Below, one piece after another: positions 12,344 through 23,434 of a stretch of 64,000 nt of DNA (position 1 is the stretch's first letter; each line of letters begins with the position of its first letter). Location of the stretch: the NCBI RefSeq assembly GCF_000715075.1, contig NC_134102.1:109380001-109444000 (forward strand). Reading direction: 5' to 3'. This stretch comes from Nicotiana tabacum. Its lineage: Eukaryota; Streptophyta; Magnoliopsida; Solanales; Solanaceae. Below the pieces are notes generated by a model, which saw only the letters and a list, made by a program, of their open reading frames with translations, was not told the DNA's origin and made no database searches. Made by a program: the position numbers and the translations under genes.

Positions 12344-14684
12344 TGTCACGACCCAACCTAATGGACTTTGACGACTGCCCGAGTTCTACCTACCGAATAC
12401 CCTTAAGCATACGTCTAAGATATAAATATGAAATAAGTGTAGGTCATGCATAACATCTGCCCCTAAACTGCTGAATCATGTGAATAACTTACGTGAGGAG
12501 ACATACTCGAAAGACATATATACATACATGCAAAATATAGTAGGGCGAGCCGACAAGGCCACATACTATCCAACTATAGATGACTGTCTACAAACCTCTA
12601 ATAGAGTGTAAAACTATATAAAGGATGGGATTGGACCCCGTCATACCCTTATATGTATACAAAAGTATCGTACGAAAACATAATAGCAGCTCCGGATCGA
12701 ATGGAGCACACCAACTCTTGCTGAGCTAGGATCCTAAGGAGGGAGACCGTCAGCCTGCCTACCGGCACCTGCGGGCATAAAATACAGGCCCCAGGCAATA
12801 GGGGCATCAGTACAAATAATGTATCGAGTATGTAAGGCATAAAAATCAATATATAAAAAGCATGAAAGAAACATGGAGTAAAGAACTCAACCTCTAAGTC
12901 TGAATAGCTCTGTGAATCATGAAAATATTTATAATGTCATGCGTATGTGTATAAATGTCATATCATGCATAGGTATATGCGTACATAACATCATCAAACC
13001 CCTGAGGGCATCCTATCATATCATCTCAGCCTCTGTGGGCGAAATCATAAACGTATACCAGCTGATCAGGTGGTGGTGCGTATATAACGCCATAACCTTT
13101 CCCCTATACCCCATATACATATACTATACGCATATATAACGCCATCTGGTCATGGGTCAATATAATTGTATAAATGAATGCAGTGCATAATGAAATAAGT
13201 CAATAAGATCTCTCGAAATGTCATGAGACCCATGAACAGATGATATGATAGTAGGACATATGGGGAATCAAGAACATAGGTAACGGTAGTACTTCTAGGA
13301 ATAGAATCATTCGTGAAAGTGGCATGCTTGCTCTTTTCGTTGTATCATATGGATCATGCCAAAAGGAAAGAAAGGATAGCCTTAACATACATGTATGATC
13401 TCTTCCTTATTACTCAACCAAGCTTAACACAACTTCTTGCATCTACAACAAGTGAAATGATATTGCCGTTAACATATAATATCGTACCATCGTATTTGGC
13501 TAGTCGTATGGATTAATGAAAATCGGGCAGAAACTCCCCTATTTTTAATACATCGCAAAGACCACTAAGGGTCATCAACAACCCAACAACAACTATAACC
13601 AACAATAACAAGAACAACAATATAATCCAATATGAGTTTCTCTGATTATCTTAATAATCATATTGAGCGGCAAGCTCGTTTTTACTCATAACAAGATATA
13701 AATTGAATCCAACTCTTATTCCTTAAATTAATTTACAACCTTCATAACATCATACTTATATGTACTATATTATTTCTAGTTCAAAATGTCTTCCAGAACA
13801 GCCTCATATGTCTAGCACCTTAATGTTTATCGCTAATTACTTGTTTTTCATCTTTTCTTCTTCAATCAGCTTAATTAACTCCTAGAAAAAACTTAACAAC
13901 AACAGCCACAACATTATCAATTTATTTCTCATAATTTCCAGCCACCACAAACTATATATTTATCAACAAAACAGTCCAACCAAAAAGACAACCATATCCC
14001 ATGTTCTTTCAAGTGCTATCTTATGGTTTTTCACTCAAACAACACAACGAACACAAGATTAACCTTAGACATCATCTACAACTCGAAACCGTATCTCAAC
14101 TTAGCTCACAATAGCCCTCAATCACACCACAATATCATAGAAGCATTCTCTTATAGTCTTTAAGACCTTTGATGATGATTTGAGTTGATTTTCCTTGAGT
14201 TTGGTTCTTGGTATCTTGGGATATGTTAGGGAGAGTTTTGGAGAGCTTTTGGATGAAATTTGGGTGAGAAATAACCCGAAATGAGGCTGAAATATCTTTT
14301 AAAAGACGTAGGGTCGGTGGCCATCTCAAGTCGGTCCCAACCGAGCTGCTTGCACAGTCTCGCAAAAATACGGATATCTCTCTACTCCTATGTCGTATTG
14401 ATGAAAAGTTTAATGAGTTTTAAAATAGACTCGTAGATATTTAATTTGGTATATAATATGTCCCAAAAAGACCTTATATATCACACGAAAGTTATTGCTC
14501 AAAAAGCTCCATTACAAGGCAAATCTTTAGTTAGTTTTTCCGCAACTTTAATCTGATTTTTTTCAAACTTTATATTTTCTATCCAAATATCATATATAGA
14601 TATATTATGACTTTAAACTCATTTAAATCATGATAAACAAGTCTCATATTCATTACGTCACCTTGGGACGCACAGGGTATAACA
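12344..14684 (-). repeat. 5' LTR of the Tekay element
   Basis: A 2341-bp terminal repeat matching 5038-7127 throughout, with extra blocks near 13095-13140 and 14410-14560 that the 3' LTR lacks. The last 44 bases (14641-14684) also appear in the tandem duplication that follows. Confidence 0.9.
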
Positions 14685-15306
14685 AATGTATGCTAATATC
14701 TTGAGTTTCCAATGCAGGTTTGTTTTTAAGTGTATAATGGAGGACCCAATTGAGACAATTCGAAAACAAATCAGCTAGCAATTATTTAGTCAAGATGCTC
14801 AAAGTGGTTTGGATACCATGGTTATAGAAAAAAATACATTGCATCCCTTTTACCATCTTTAGGTTGGCTCAACAATGGAATTGAGTAGTGTTAAGGGAAC
14901 TTGTATAACTCGATCTATGACCTTAAAATCCAAGTAAAATGAATGATTCCCCAGCCCAGAAGAAGAATATTCTGTCTCATATTCATTACGTCACCTTGGG
15001 ACGCACAGGGTATAACAAATGTATGCTAATATCTTGAGTTTCCAATGCAGGTTTGTTTTTAAGTGTATAATGGAGGACCCAATTGAGACAATCCGAAAAC
15101 AAAGCAGCTGGCAATTATTTAGTCAAGATGCTCAAATTGGTTTGGACACCATGGTTATAGAAAAAAAATATATTGCATCCCTTTTACCACCTTTAGGTTG
15201 GCTCAACAATGGAATTGAGTAGTGTTAAGGGAACTTGTATAACTGGAGCTATGACCTTGAAATCCAAGTAAAATGAATGATGCCCCAGCCCAGAAGAAGA
15301 ATATTC
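14641..15306. repeat. Tandem duplication of LTR end plus flank (2 x ~332 bp)
   Basis: The unit starts GTCTCATATTCATTACGTCA (14641 and 14973) and ends at AGAAGAATATTCT. Unit 1 is 14641-14972, unit 2 is 14973-15306. Each carries the last 44 bases of the Tekay LTR, the AATGT target duplication and about 290 bp of host flank. The units differ at roughly 5% of positions. Confidence 0.9.
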
Positions 15307-15461
15307 TACTATTAGTAAAATGGCTCAATAGATTAATCGATAATGTGAATTCAACTGTTGATTTCAGTATGGCAATTGACGAAATTTTTATAGCTAATGG
15401 TTTCCTTCAAAAGTATATTCAAACAACCAACATACTTATTTTCTCACAAGCATTTTTCTAA
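15019..15461 (+). other. Unrecognised open stretches, possible old exon or element remnant
   Basis: In unit 2 of the duplication an open frame of about 55 codons (MEDPIETIRKQSSWQLFSQD onward) follows a splice-acceptor-like TTTCCAATGCAG and ends at 15222; another open run lies at 15273-15461. The same text in unit 1 is broken by stops. I do not recognise the protein. It may be a fragment of a gene that the chromovirus once landed in, or chance. Confidence 0.25.
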
Positions 15462-15529
15462 AGATATTGTTCTCAGAAGAAAAACACAAAGGAAAGATGA
15501 TTCCTACATCCACACAATTTTTGTTGTTT

Positions 15530-15891
15530 TGTTATGAAAATATTATTGTGGATATCCATTTATTAATCCGCTGTAGATAATCTTTCTTAGTGCTCCATTA
15601 AAGTTTATCTCCAAGTAGCTAATGCAGGCAGGTTGCAAGCAACTCAATGAAATAATTTGCAGCAACTTCTTATTAAACATGCAGGTTGCGAGCAACTCAT
15701 GCAGACAACTTATAAGCAGCTCAAGAAAAGCCCCGCAGATGCTTCCTGAAAAGCTTCGCAACTGCTTCTTTTCTTCTAAAAATAGAGAAGATTTCAGTTC
15801 ACTATTAGATTAGTTTGAAGTCGAATAATATATCAGTCTCTCTCTATACTTACCTTCGGTTTATTTACTTTACAGTTTTTATTTTATAACA
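15530..15891 (+). repeat. 5' LTR of copia A
   Basis: It starts TGTTATGAAAAT and ends TTTTATAACA, like the copia B LTRs (TGTTATAAGAAAA to TTATAACA). The 362-bp repeat contains several GCAACT/GCAGC short repeats at 15620-15780. No partner LTR survives. Confidence 0.75.
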
Positions 15892-15906
15892 CGTTATCAG
15901 CATGAG
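15892..15906 (+). other. Primer binding site of copia A
   Basis: CGTTATCAGCATGAG follows the LTR directly. The ATCAGCA block is the half-tRNA primer site common in plant copia elements; copia B has the same block at 29450. Confidence 0.65.
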
Positions 15907-15949
15907 ACTCTGTCTTTTGAGCACTTACTACGAATTTAATTTCTATTTC

Positions 15950-17740
15950 AGTGTCCACCTTCGATGTAAGGTGACACTCTTATGTTCGTGGTTAGATCTT
16001 GTTCATTCCAAGTATCGTAAGGCATATTATATCCTTGAAGTGGTGAGCTTTTCTTCTTGACAGTAGTAATGTAGATATCACTTACGTTTGGAGTGGCCAA
16101 ACTTGTGTAAATTAATTTGAGCTTTTTGCTTATATTTGATTTAATATCTTTATCATCACTTGCTTGGTTATGTGCTACGTATATATTTGTTTTCGTCCTA
16201 ATTATCTTTAAAAAGGATTACAATGTGGATAACATTATTAGATCCACTTAAACTCCAGCAGAGGTTGCAAGAAATATACAACCACCAAAAATGACTATGT
16301 TTCGTATATCTCATTGTAACTAAATTTTGTTAACCACTAGAAGTGGTATATGCCTATAACTACTAGAAGTGGTATATTTTAGGCTTGCTATGGTTACAAT
16401 AAAGATAACTAAGAGAAAAAAAAATTTCTGCATATTACAAGCATACCTCGATTTGCTCCTGAAGTAGCAAATATATTTAAAAAGTTTCGAAGCCATCACA
16501 ATTTGATATGATTAATGCACGTTCAAATAATTATATTCCATTTCTTGAAGAATGGGAATTTTTGATAATATTAATTCAATCACTGAAGTGAATGAGACAA
16601 TATTAATAAAGTTTGTAAATATGAACGCGCTCTTTATATAAATGTATTACAACTTAACTCTAGAAGAGGTAACATGATTGTGAGAATATATATTTAATAT
16701 TTTATATTTTAAATTTGCTCCTGAAGTAGTAAAACAATTAAAATTTCTTCTTGAAGCAGAAAAATATTATGAGCGATGGTTTCTTATGCTTACACAAAAT
16801 AATGAGCTATTCAAAGTTATTTTTGAAGCACATTTTTATTCCCTAGAGTGAATGAAGAAATACCACAACTCACCTCCTGAAGAGGTAGAATAACAGATGA
16901 TATAAATCTTATTTTTGTGGCATAATGATCATTGCCACACGTACCTATTGTACGTAAAACATCTTGGATAATTTTATTAAGTATCATCTAAGGCAAAAGG
17001 ATTCTTATAGAATGCTTTCTACTATAACCATATTAGTATATTATGGTTAGTTGCTATTGATTTCCCCGTTCAGATGATAATAGCATTTCTCCATGAAGGA
17101 GACATCTGCCACAAAGTTGGCGGTAAAAATGCCGAAATTCTTAATTTTTGTCATTTATATATTTAGAATTGTGTTTATATTATTCATTTGATTATGATTT
17201 TCCCTCATGATACCAGAAGTGTCTAAACAATATTGGATAGTACAAAATATATCAAAAAGTCCTGAAGAGCTAACTATTTGTTTAGAAGACACATGACACC
17301 AGTAGTGTCCGAATAATATTAAATTGTGGATAATAAACGAATGCTCTCGAAGAGTTTATATATAAATATGTCATTCATATTATATGATTGTGGTCAAAAT
17401 ATATGGTGTAGTAAACCCGAAGTTTACTAATACAAATGACTATCATACTGAGACTACAAATGATTGGAAGATTGAACATCTTCATGTTTTCACAATCATA
17501 GGGGGTAAAATAATATGTATGTGAGAAGTTACCCATCTTATTCTTCAATTTGTACTACATCATGTGTCACAGTAAATCAAAAGTTTACTAATGCAAAAGC
17601 AGTCACAATAAGCTAGAAGTTTTACTGAGGCAAAAGCAGCTACAGTAAACTAGAAATTTACTATTACAAAAGTAGCCACAGTAAATCAGAAGTTTACTGA
17701 TACAAAAGTTTATGCCATACTAAACCAGAAGTTTACTGAA
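15950..17740 (+). repeat. Array of short hairpins with variable stems in copia A
   Basis: At least fifteen short inverted repeats lie in this stretch. Examples: GTTTGG/CCAAAC (16086-16102), ACCACT/AGTGGT (16333-16347), ATTTGCT/AGCAAAT (16451-16472), ACGTAC/GTACGT (16939-16955), TAACCATA/TATGGTTA (17025-17049), AGTAAAC/GTTTACT (17410-17428), GAAGAT/ATCTTC (17466-17482), CAGTAAA/TTTACTG (17679-17699). Loops are 3-9 nt and very often contain AGAA, TGAA or CGAA. Some stems recur in copia B, for instance AAGTAAAC/GTTTACTT (31333-31353). The role is unknown. Confidence 0.65.
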
Positions 17741-17799
17741 AGATAGCATATGTGCAAATAAGTTATTAGTCAGCATAACCGATATTGCCATCCGATATA

Positions 17800-18100
17800 A
17801 GTATGATGAGCTAATTGAGAATTGTGATAAGCATATATTGAAGAACTAGAAGATTCTTTAAAAATTCTCTTGTGTTGCTTGTTCTCATACTAAATTGATT
17901 ATACCAGCTAAAGTTAGGACAGTCCCTTGAATTCTGAAAGATATAAAAGGTGAATGTGGGCACATTCACCTATCATGTGATCCACTTATAGATGCATATA
18001 TAAGATGGTTACATGTATGTTTATTGTCAATCTGCAATTTGGCATTTAAAATTACTTTTCTCAATTAAAAGCATAATTCTTTGATTATGTAATCAAGACA
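17800..18100 (+). pseudogene. copia A integrase remnant
   Basis: The DNA aligns with the integrase part of copia B just before its nested insertion (31420-31650): the GCATATATTGAAGAA block, a CTTGTGTTGCTT block and the ATGCATATATAAGATGGTTACATG block, equivalent to the family's WSHV region. Stops interrupt every frame. Confidence 0.6.
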
Positions 18101-18278
18101 GTTCATCTTAATAATGATGGTTTATATCCAAGTCGGTTTAGCATTGAATACCTCATATTAATGGGTAAACTATTGCTTACGAGAACAAAGTTTTCTGTAT
18201 TGGTCTAAGATTTTCTATATTGCATACAACAATACTTGTATGCATCAGACCAACAAGATATGATAAGTCCTCTCCTAG

Positions 18279-18860
18279 CAGGTCCAACAGAAGATCGACC
18301 TGATTGCCCAACTCCGAGCCGAGATGAACGAGGTTCAAGCCATAGCCGATGGGTGGAAAAGCAAAATTGACCTTCTGGCTTCATGGAAGGAAACCGCCAA
18401 GGCGAAGCTGGCATCAGTTTAGGTCCAACTCCGGGTGGAGAAGGAGAAAGCTGATGAGTGGTCTCAGCTGAATGACGATCTCCGAGCACAACTGAGCTTG
18501 GTTGTCACAGAGAGGGATGCCCTCGGTAGAGAATACGAGGCAGTGAAGTCCAAGTTGACTACGACCTTCACCGACGCCGACAAAATGGTGGCCCAATACA
18601 AGGCCGGTGTGGAGGCAGCCGACGTCCGCCTGAAGGAAAATGCTGAATATATAAAGCGACTATCCCACAGAGAGACCCTCGAGGAGATCCACGCCCGAGG
18701 ATTTGACCTATCGGCTGAGATCGGAGAAGCCAAAAAAATTGAAGCCAAGGCAAAGAAGCTTTATGAGCCCGAAAATACCGAAGGCTCCGAGGGTTCAAAA
18801 GGATCTGAAGGCTCCGACGGCTCTGGCGAAGAGTCGGGCCCTGGTGAAGATCAAGCGTAG
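18279..18860 (+). pseudogene. Antisense extra ORF of the Tat element (coiled-coil protein)
   Basis: A plus-strand frame, opposite to gag-pol, runs from 18279 to a stop at 18858-18860, broken by one TAG at 18420-18422. The protein is rich in Glu, Lys, Ala and Leu with heptad-like spacing (AQLRAEMNEVQ, EKEKADEWSQLNDDLR, ERDALGREYEAVKSKL), predicting a long coiled coil. It ends in a low-complexity EGSEGSKGSEGSDGS tail. Extra ORFs on the antisense strand between pol and the 3' LTR are known in Tat-lineage elements; their function is not established. The real start lies left of the junction and is lost. Confidence 0.7.
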
Positions 18861-19371
18861 ATGTGTTAGTAATTTGTTTGGTTTTGTCTTATGTACATTT
18901 TTGTTTATTTTGAGGCCATTTTTGTTGGGCCTTTGTAAGTATATTCTGGAATATATAAAATATTCCCTTTCTGGCAATTCCGAGTCTTTACTTTTTTAGC
19001 ATCTTCTAATAATTTCTATTCTTGCAATGTTCCTAATGCCTTAGCATAGAGTCCAATGTAGTTATAGGCGTCCATTTTTTCAGAAGTTCGAACGGAGCCT
19101 GACTTCGATGCAAGCTTGTTTGCTCGAGGCTCTAAAAACTCGGTGCGATCAGAAGTTTTTTCAAGATGCTTTAGTGATTTTAGACAGTGCTTTTGTCGAG
19201 GGTAACCTTTTAGCAGGTTTTGAATTTTTATAAAGGCCTTTATTTTGATTACGAGCTTCGGACGTCTCCGAGCCATTTTTTGGCGGCGTAGCCTTTTGTT
19301 TTTGGGCATCGTCTAATAGGTTTGGTGCTCCCTGGATCTAGTAGCCCGGTTCATCTGAACTTTTCTCGGAT

Positions 19372-19570
19372 GATAGTCCCCGAGTAGGGGTAGCCCTCGG
19401 GCTCGATAGTCCCCGAGTAGAGGTAGCCCTCGGGCTCGATAGTCTCTGAGTAGGGGTAGCCCTTGGGTTCGATAGTCCCCGAGTAATGGTAGCCCTTGGA
19501 TTTGATAGTCCCCGAGTAGGGGTAACCCTTGGGCTCTATAGTCCCTGAGTAGGGTAGCCCTTGGGCTCTT
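19372..19570. repeat. 33-bp minisatellite, six units, in Tat 3' spacer
   Basis: Units start at 19372, 19405, 19438, 19471, 19504 and 19537, each built on GATAGTCCCCGAGTAGGGG and a GGTAGCCCT block. The constant 33-bp period keeps one minus-strand frame open through the array, which explains the repetitive 11-residue open stretch there. Hypervariable tandem repeats between pol and the 3' LTR are known for Tat/Ogre-type elements. Confidence 0.9.
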
Positions 19571-20050
19571 AGGATACGGGGTTTTAAGAGGCAAGAAAAT
19601 GTATAATAGCAAGACGGAACTTTCTTTCATTTCAATGTGTAAAGTACATGATAAAAATTTATATCATGGCTAAGGTGGGCTATGTGGGCACGGTTCTTAC
19701 GACCGTTTGGCCCTTATGATGTATCCTAACCACCGAGCCTTAGCTACTCAAGTACGAAGTGTTCTCCCTTCCTTACTAAGAACCCTAACCCGGGGATGAT
19801 GGCCCCCAGTATTCGAGGTCGAGCTTGAGAGGGATCGAATATTGTTGATGTGCTCTGAACGTCCATTGACTCCGATTTTTGACTGACTTTCGAATCTAAG
19901 TTAGCACGTTTTATTGTTGCCTCGTTAAAAACCTTGCTGGAAAACAAATTTTGGGAAAAAATCGGTTCAAGAAAAAAAGAGTGCAACGCATGCTTTCAGA
20001 CATAATAGCCACATCCATTCTTTAGTGTTGCCTGCAAGTGTTAGTTTGAT
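19571..20050. other. Non-coding Tat 3' spacer
   Basis: Between pol and the minisatellite I see no supported coding frame. A GCCTCGTTAAAAACC block (near 19919) is the reverse of the TTTTTAACGAGGC motif that also occurs near the 3' end of copia B (44598 and 44695). Confidence 0.5.
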
Positions 20051-21378
20051 TCATAACATGATAAAAGAGTAGTTGAGATCGTACCTTAGCAGTAGTACCA
20101 TTTTAAGTGTCATATTCCAATTGTTTGGTAGTTGCACACTATTTCCCGCTTCGAGTTTGTTTGAGCCTTTACCAGTAATTCTGATGATTCGGCGCGGTCC
20201 TTCCCAATTCGGTCCCAACTTCCCCTCGTTCGGGTCTCGGATGTGTAATATTACTTTTCTCAACACCAAGTCCCCGATCTTGAAGTGTCGAAGGTTGGAT
20301 CTTCGGTTGTAGTATCTTTATATCCATTATTTTTGGGCGGCCATCCGGACTAGGGCGGCCGCACGCCTTTCATCCAATAGTTCCTGGTTCGTGATCATGG
20401 CCTCGCCATTTGAATCTTCGGTCGCATATTGGAACCTGGGGCTGGGTTCTCCCACTTCGACCGGTATTAAGGCTTCGGCACCATAGAGCAGTGAGAGCGG
20501 GGTGGCCCCGATACTAGATTTTGAAGTCATACGGTACACCCACAGGACTTCGGGGAGGATTTCCTTCCATTTCCCTTTGGCATAGGTCAACCTCTTTTTT
20601 AGGTTTTGGTGAATGGTCTTGTTCGTAGATTCTGCTTGTCCGTTTCCACTGAGGTGGTATGGTGTTGGTAGTATTTTCTTAATCTTATGATCTTCGAAGA
20701 ACTTATTTACCATGCTGCCGACTAACTGTTTCCCATTTTCAATTACGATCTCGGTCGGTATTCCGAATCGGCATATTATGTGGTCTCAAATGAAGTCAAT
20801 GACTTCTTTTCCGTGGACTTTCTCGAACGCTTGAGCTTCGACCCATTAAAAAAATAATCGGTCATGAATAATATGAATTGAGCCTTACTAGGTGCTCACG
20901 GTAGGGGACCGACAATGTTTATTCCCCATTTCATGAACGACCATGGGGATAAGACCGAATGGATTAGATCTACCGGTTGATGGATCATCGGTGCATATCT
21001 CTGGCAGCCGTCACATCTTTGTACAAAGTCCTTCGCGTCTTTCTCCATGTAGATTCAGTAGTAGTCGGCCCTGATTAATTTTCGAACCAAAGATTCTGCT
21101 CCCGAATGGTTCCCGCAAGTGCCTTCGTGAACTTCTCTCAAGACATATTCAATATCTCCTGTCCCCAAGCTTATGGCCAGTGGGCCGTCGAACGTTCTTC
21201 TGAATAGAGTCCCTTCAGACAAGCTAAACCTGGCAGCCTTCATACGCAGAGCTCTCGATTCTTTAGGAACTGAGGGCAATTTTCCAGTATTCAAGTAATC
21301 TATGTACTTATTACTCCAATCCCAAGTTAAACTCGTGGAGTTTACTTCGGTGTGACCTTCTTCTACTACCGACTTCAT
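20051..21378 (-). pseudogene. Tat integrase, broken
   Basis: 21055-21378 carries the zinc-binding N-terminus (EVHEGTCGNHSGAESLVRK, followed by a CDGCQRYA-like end in the next stretch). 20327-20713 carries the rest of the core with HLSGNGQAESTNKTI (the catalytic E region) and YGAEALIPVEVG. 20051-20269 is the C-terminal part (NEGKLGPNWEGPRRI). The central part near 20713-20990 holds stops and the expected second Asp block reads ENGKQ. Confidence 0.8.
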
Positions 21379-21546
21379 GAGTTATACTACTGTCCCCGAG
21401 CTGAACTCATTGTCATCAACCGAGGACTCCAAGTTAGCCAGAGCATCAGCCTCGTTGTTCTGATCTCGGGGCACGTATTGTAGGGTCCATTCCTTGTATT
21501 GATGCAGCATTACCTGTAACTTGTCTAAATACCTTCGCATTTGTTC

Positions 21547-21873
21547 CTATTTTACTTTGAACGTCCTATTGACTTGATTTACCACAAGGAGGGAATCACA
21601 CTTAGCTTCGACCACCTCGACCCCAAGGCTTTTAGCCAATTCGAGACCTGCAATCATGGCCTCATACTCGGCCTCATTGTTAATGAATTTCACAGTTCTA
21701 ATAGATTGCCTAACTACATTCCCTGTAGGAGGCCTCAGCACGATACCGAGCTCGGATCCCTTTGCGTTGAAGGCACCGTTCGTAAAAAGGGTCCAAATTC
21801 CCGAGGTAGCCCCCGAGGCTAACAATAATTCTCTTTTAACTTCGGGCACTAAGGCCGGCGTAAAGTCGGCCAC
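21547..21873 (-). pseudogene. Tat second (archaeal-type) RNase H
   Basis: About 109 codons with the blocks LFTNGAFNAKGSELGIVL, NNEAEYEAMIAGLELA and KCDSLLVVNQVN. The first catalytic Asp (family FVDGAS) is Asn here, while the Glu and second Asp remain. This domain lies between the ordinary RNase H and integrase and is diagnostic of Tat elements. Confidence 0.8.
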
Positions 21874-21937
21874 AAATTGAGATTTTATGGTAGTTCGGGG
21901 TAGATACTCGATATCATACCCCGCTGATTTTGATGGC

Positions 21938-22192
21938 TCATTTGGCCAATCGGACCGAGAGCTCGGGCTTGTGCATGATGTTCCTCAGTGGGTAAGAGGT
22001 TACGACACATATGGGGTGACATTGAAAGTACGATTTTAGTTTTTTGGAGGCGCTTAGCAAAGCGAGCGCCAATTTTTCCAGGTAAGGATACCTTGTTTCG
22101 GCCTCGCCTAGAGTTCTACGAATATAGTAAATAGGAAATTGCGTATCTTCCTCTTCCCGGACCAAAACTCCACTTACTACCACCTCGGACAC
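21938..22192 (-). pseudogene. Tat retroviral-type RNase H fragment
   Basis: The frame encodes the C-terminal part of the first RNase H (PIYYIRRTLGEAETRYPYLEK, then LALLSASKKLKSYFQ and the HPICVVTSYPL block). It follows RT directly and is separated from it by a frame break near 22200-22259. Confidence 0.75.
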
Positions 22193-22258
22193 CTCTAAGT
22201 AGAGGTACCGTTGCTCATCCGCTTTTGGAGTGTGGAGGAGTGGCGGACTCGAAAGGTA

Positions 22259-23272
22259 TCATTTGAGTTCTTCCAAAGCTTGTTGGCATTCTGGGGTCCA
22301 GGAAAAATTATTCTTGTTTTTCAGCAGTGAGAAGAACCGATGGCTTTTGTCCGAAGATCTTGTTATGAACCGGTCCAGGGCAGCTATACGCCCGGTCAGC
22401 CTCTGAACGGCCTTGAGGTTGTCCACCACGGTGATGTCTTTTATGGCCTTGATCTTGTCAGGATTAATATCGATCCTCCGATTGGATACATTGAATCCGA
22501 GCAAATTTCCCAATCCAACCCCGAATGCGCACTTCTCCAGATTCAGCTTCATATTGTATTTTTTCAATATGTCAAAGGTTTCCTGTAAATGTTTCAAATG
22601 GTCCACTGCTTGCAGGGACTTAACTAACATGTCGTCAATATAAACTTTCACTGAATTTCCTATATGTTCTTCGAAGATCCAGTTTACTATGCATTGATAG
22701 GTGGCACCGGCGTTCTTTAATCCGAAAGGCATTACATTATAACAGTAGGTGCCGAATTTAGTGCCAAATAAAGTCTTTTCTTGATCGCCCGGGTCCATCC
22801 AAATTTGGTTGTACCAGGAATAAGCATCGAGAAAGCTGACTAGATCTTGCCCGGCCGTCGCGCCGATCATCCGATCGATGTTAGGCAAAGGAAAATAATC
22901 CTTAGGGTATGCCTTGTTCAAGTCTTTATAATCTACACACATTCATAGCTTATTTCCCTTTTTAGGTACTACCACTATGTTGGCTAGCCAGTCCGGGTAC
23001 TTAACTTCCCGAATGGATCCTATTTTAAGGAGTTTAGATACCTTGTCCTTGATGAAGGTATGCTTGACCTCGAATTGTGGTCTCCTTTTTTGCTTAACCG
23101 TATGGAACTTCGGGTCCAAACTTAGCTTATGAGTGGTCACCTGCGGCGGAATCCCTGTCATATCAAGATGGGACCAAGCGAAACATTCTATGTTAGCTAT
23201 AAGGAATTTAATGAGTTTTTTCCTGAGCTCGGGAGTTAACCTCGTGCCCAGGTATACCTTCCGATCGGGCAA
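22259..23272 (-). pseudogene. Tat reverse transcriptase, broken
   Basis: 22943-23272 gives the N-terminal region (RKVYLGTRLTPELRKKL, FAWSHLDMTGIPP, WLANIVVVPKKGNK). 22259-22942 gives the polymerase core: CVDYKDLNKAYPKDYFPLP, FLDAYSWYNQI, MPFGLKNAGATYQ, VYIDDMLVKS. One TGA sits between the two pieces where the family has Arg. The core motifs are otherwise well kept. Confidence 0.85.
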
Positions 23273-23434
23273 GTGTTCAATCCATATGACTTGCTCCAGC
23301 TTCTCGACCGTTGATTTGGTGGCATCAAAATTATCAGGGGCGATGAACGACCTAGGGACTCCGTAATCATCATCCTCACCTGCTCCACGCTCTTCCGATT
23401 TGGTCGGGGCCGGTATCGGTGATTGCTATTTAGT

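Larger units (their letters stand above)
5038..14684 (-). mobile_element. Ty3/gypsy chromovirus, Tekay lineage, complete but decayed
   Basis: A full LTR retrotransposon on the minus strand, 9647 bp, bounded by the 5-bp target duplication AATGT (5033-5037 and 14685-14689). LTRs start TGTTACACCC and end GGTCGTGACA on the element strand. Gene order from right to left is gag, protease, RT, RNase H, integrase, chromodomain, as in chromoviruses. The CHD-like C-terminus with the LRTKDVASVKVLWRN block points to Tekay/Del. All reading frames contain stops. The two LTRs differ in length and by many substitutions, so the insertion is old. Confidence 0.9.
15530..18274 (+). mobile_element. Ty1/copia element A, 3'-truncated
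   Basis: A 5' LTR (15530-15891), a primer site, a leader/gag region full of short hairpins, and an integrase remnant near 17820-18060 align with copia B (28968-44998). Homology ends near 18274, where the Tat element begins, so the pol end and 3' LTR are missing. All frames are broken. It is a related but older copy than copia B. Confidence 0.75.

Noticed and set aside
18464..18748. Minus-strand frames opposite the Tat extra ORF
   Set aside because: The plus-strand frame has the coiled-coil composition known for Tat extra ORFs; the opposite frames look like shadows.
19372..19570. Evenly spaced repeats considered as a CRISPR array
   Set aside because: The units are contiguous without unique spacers, and the context is a plant retrotransposon.
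19313..19630. Minus-strand frame with a repeated GLPLLGDYR-like peptide
   Set aside because: It is the 33-bp minisatellite read in frame; it has no start context and no homologous domain.
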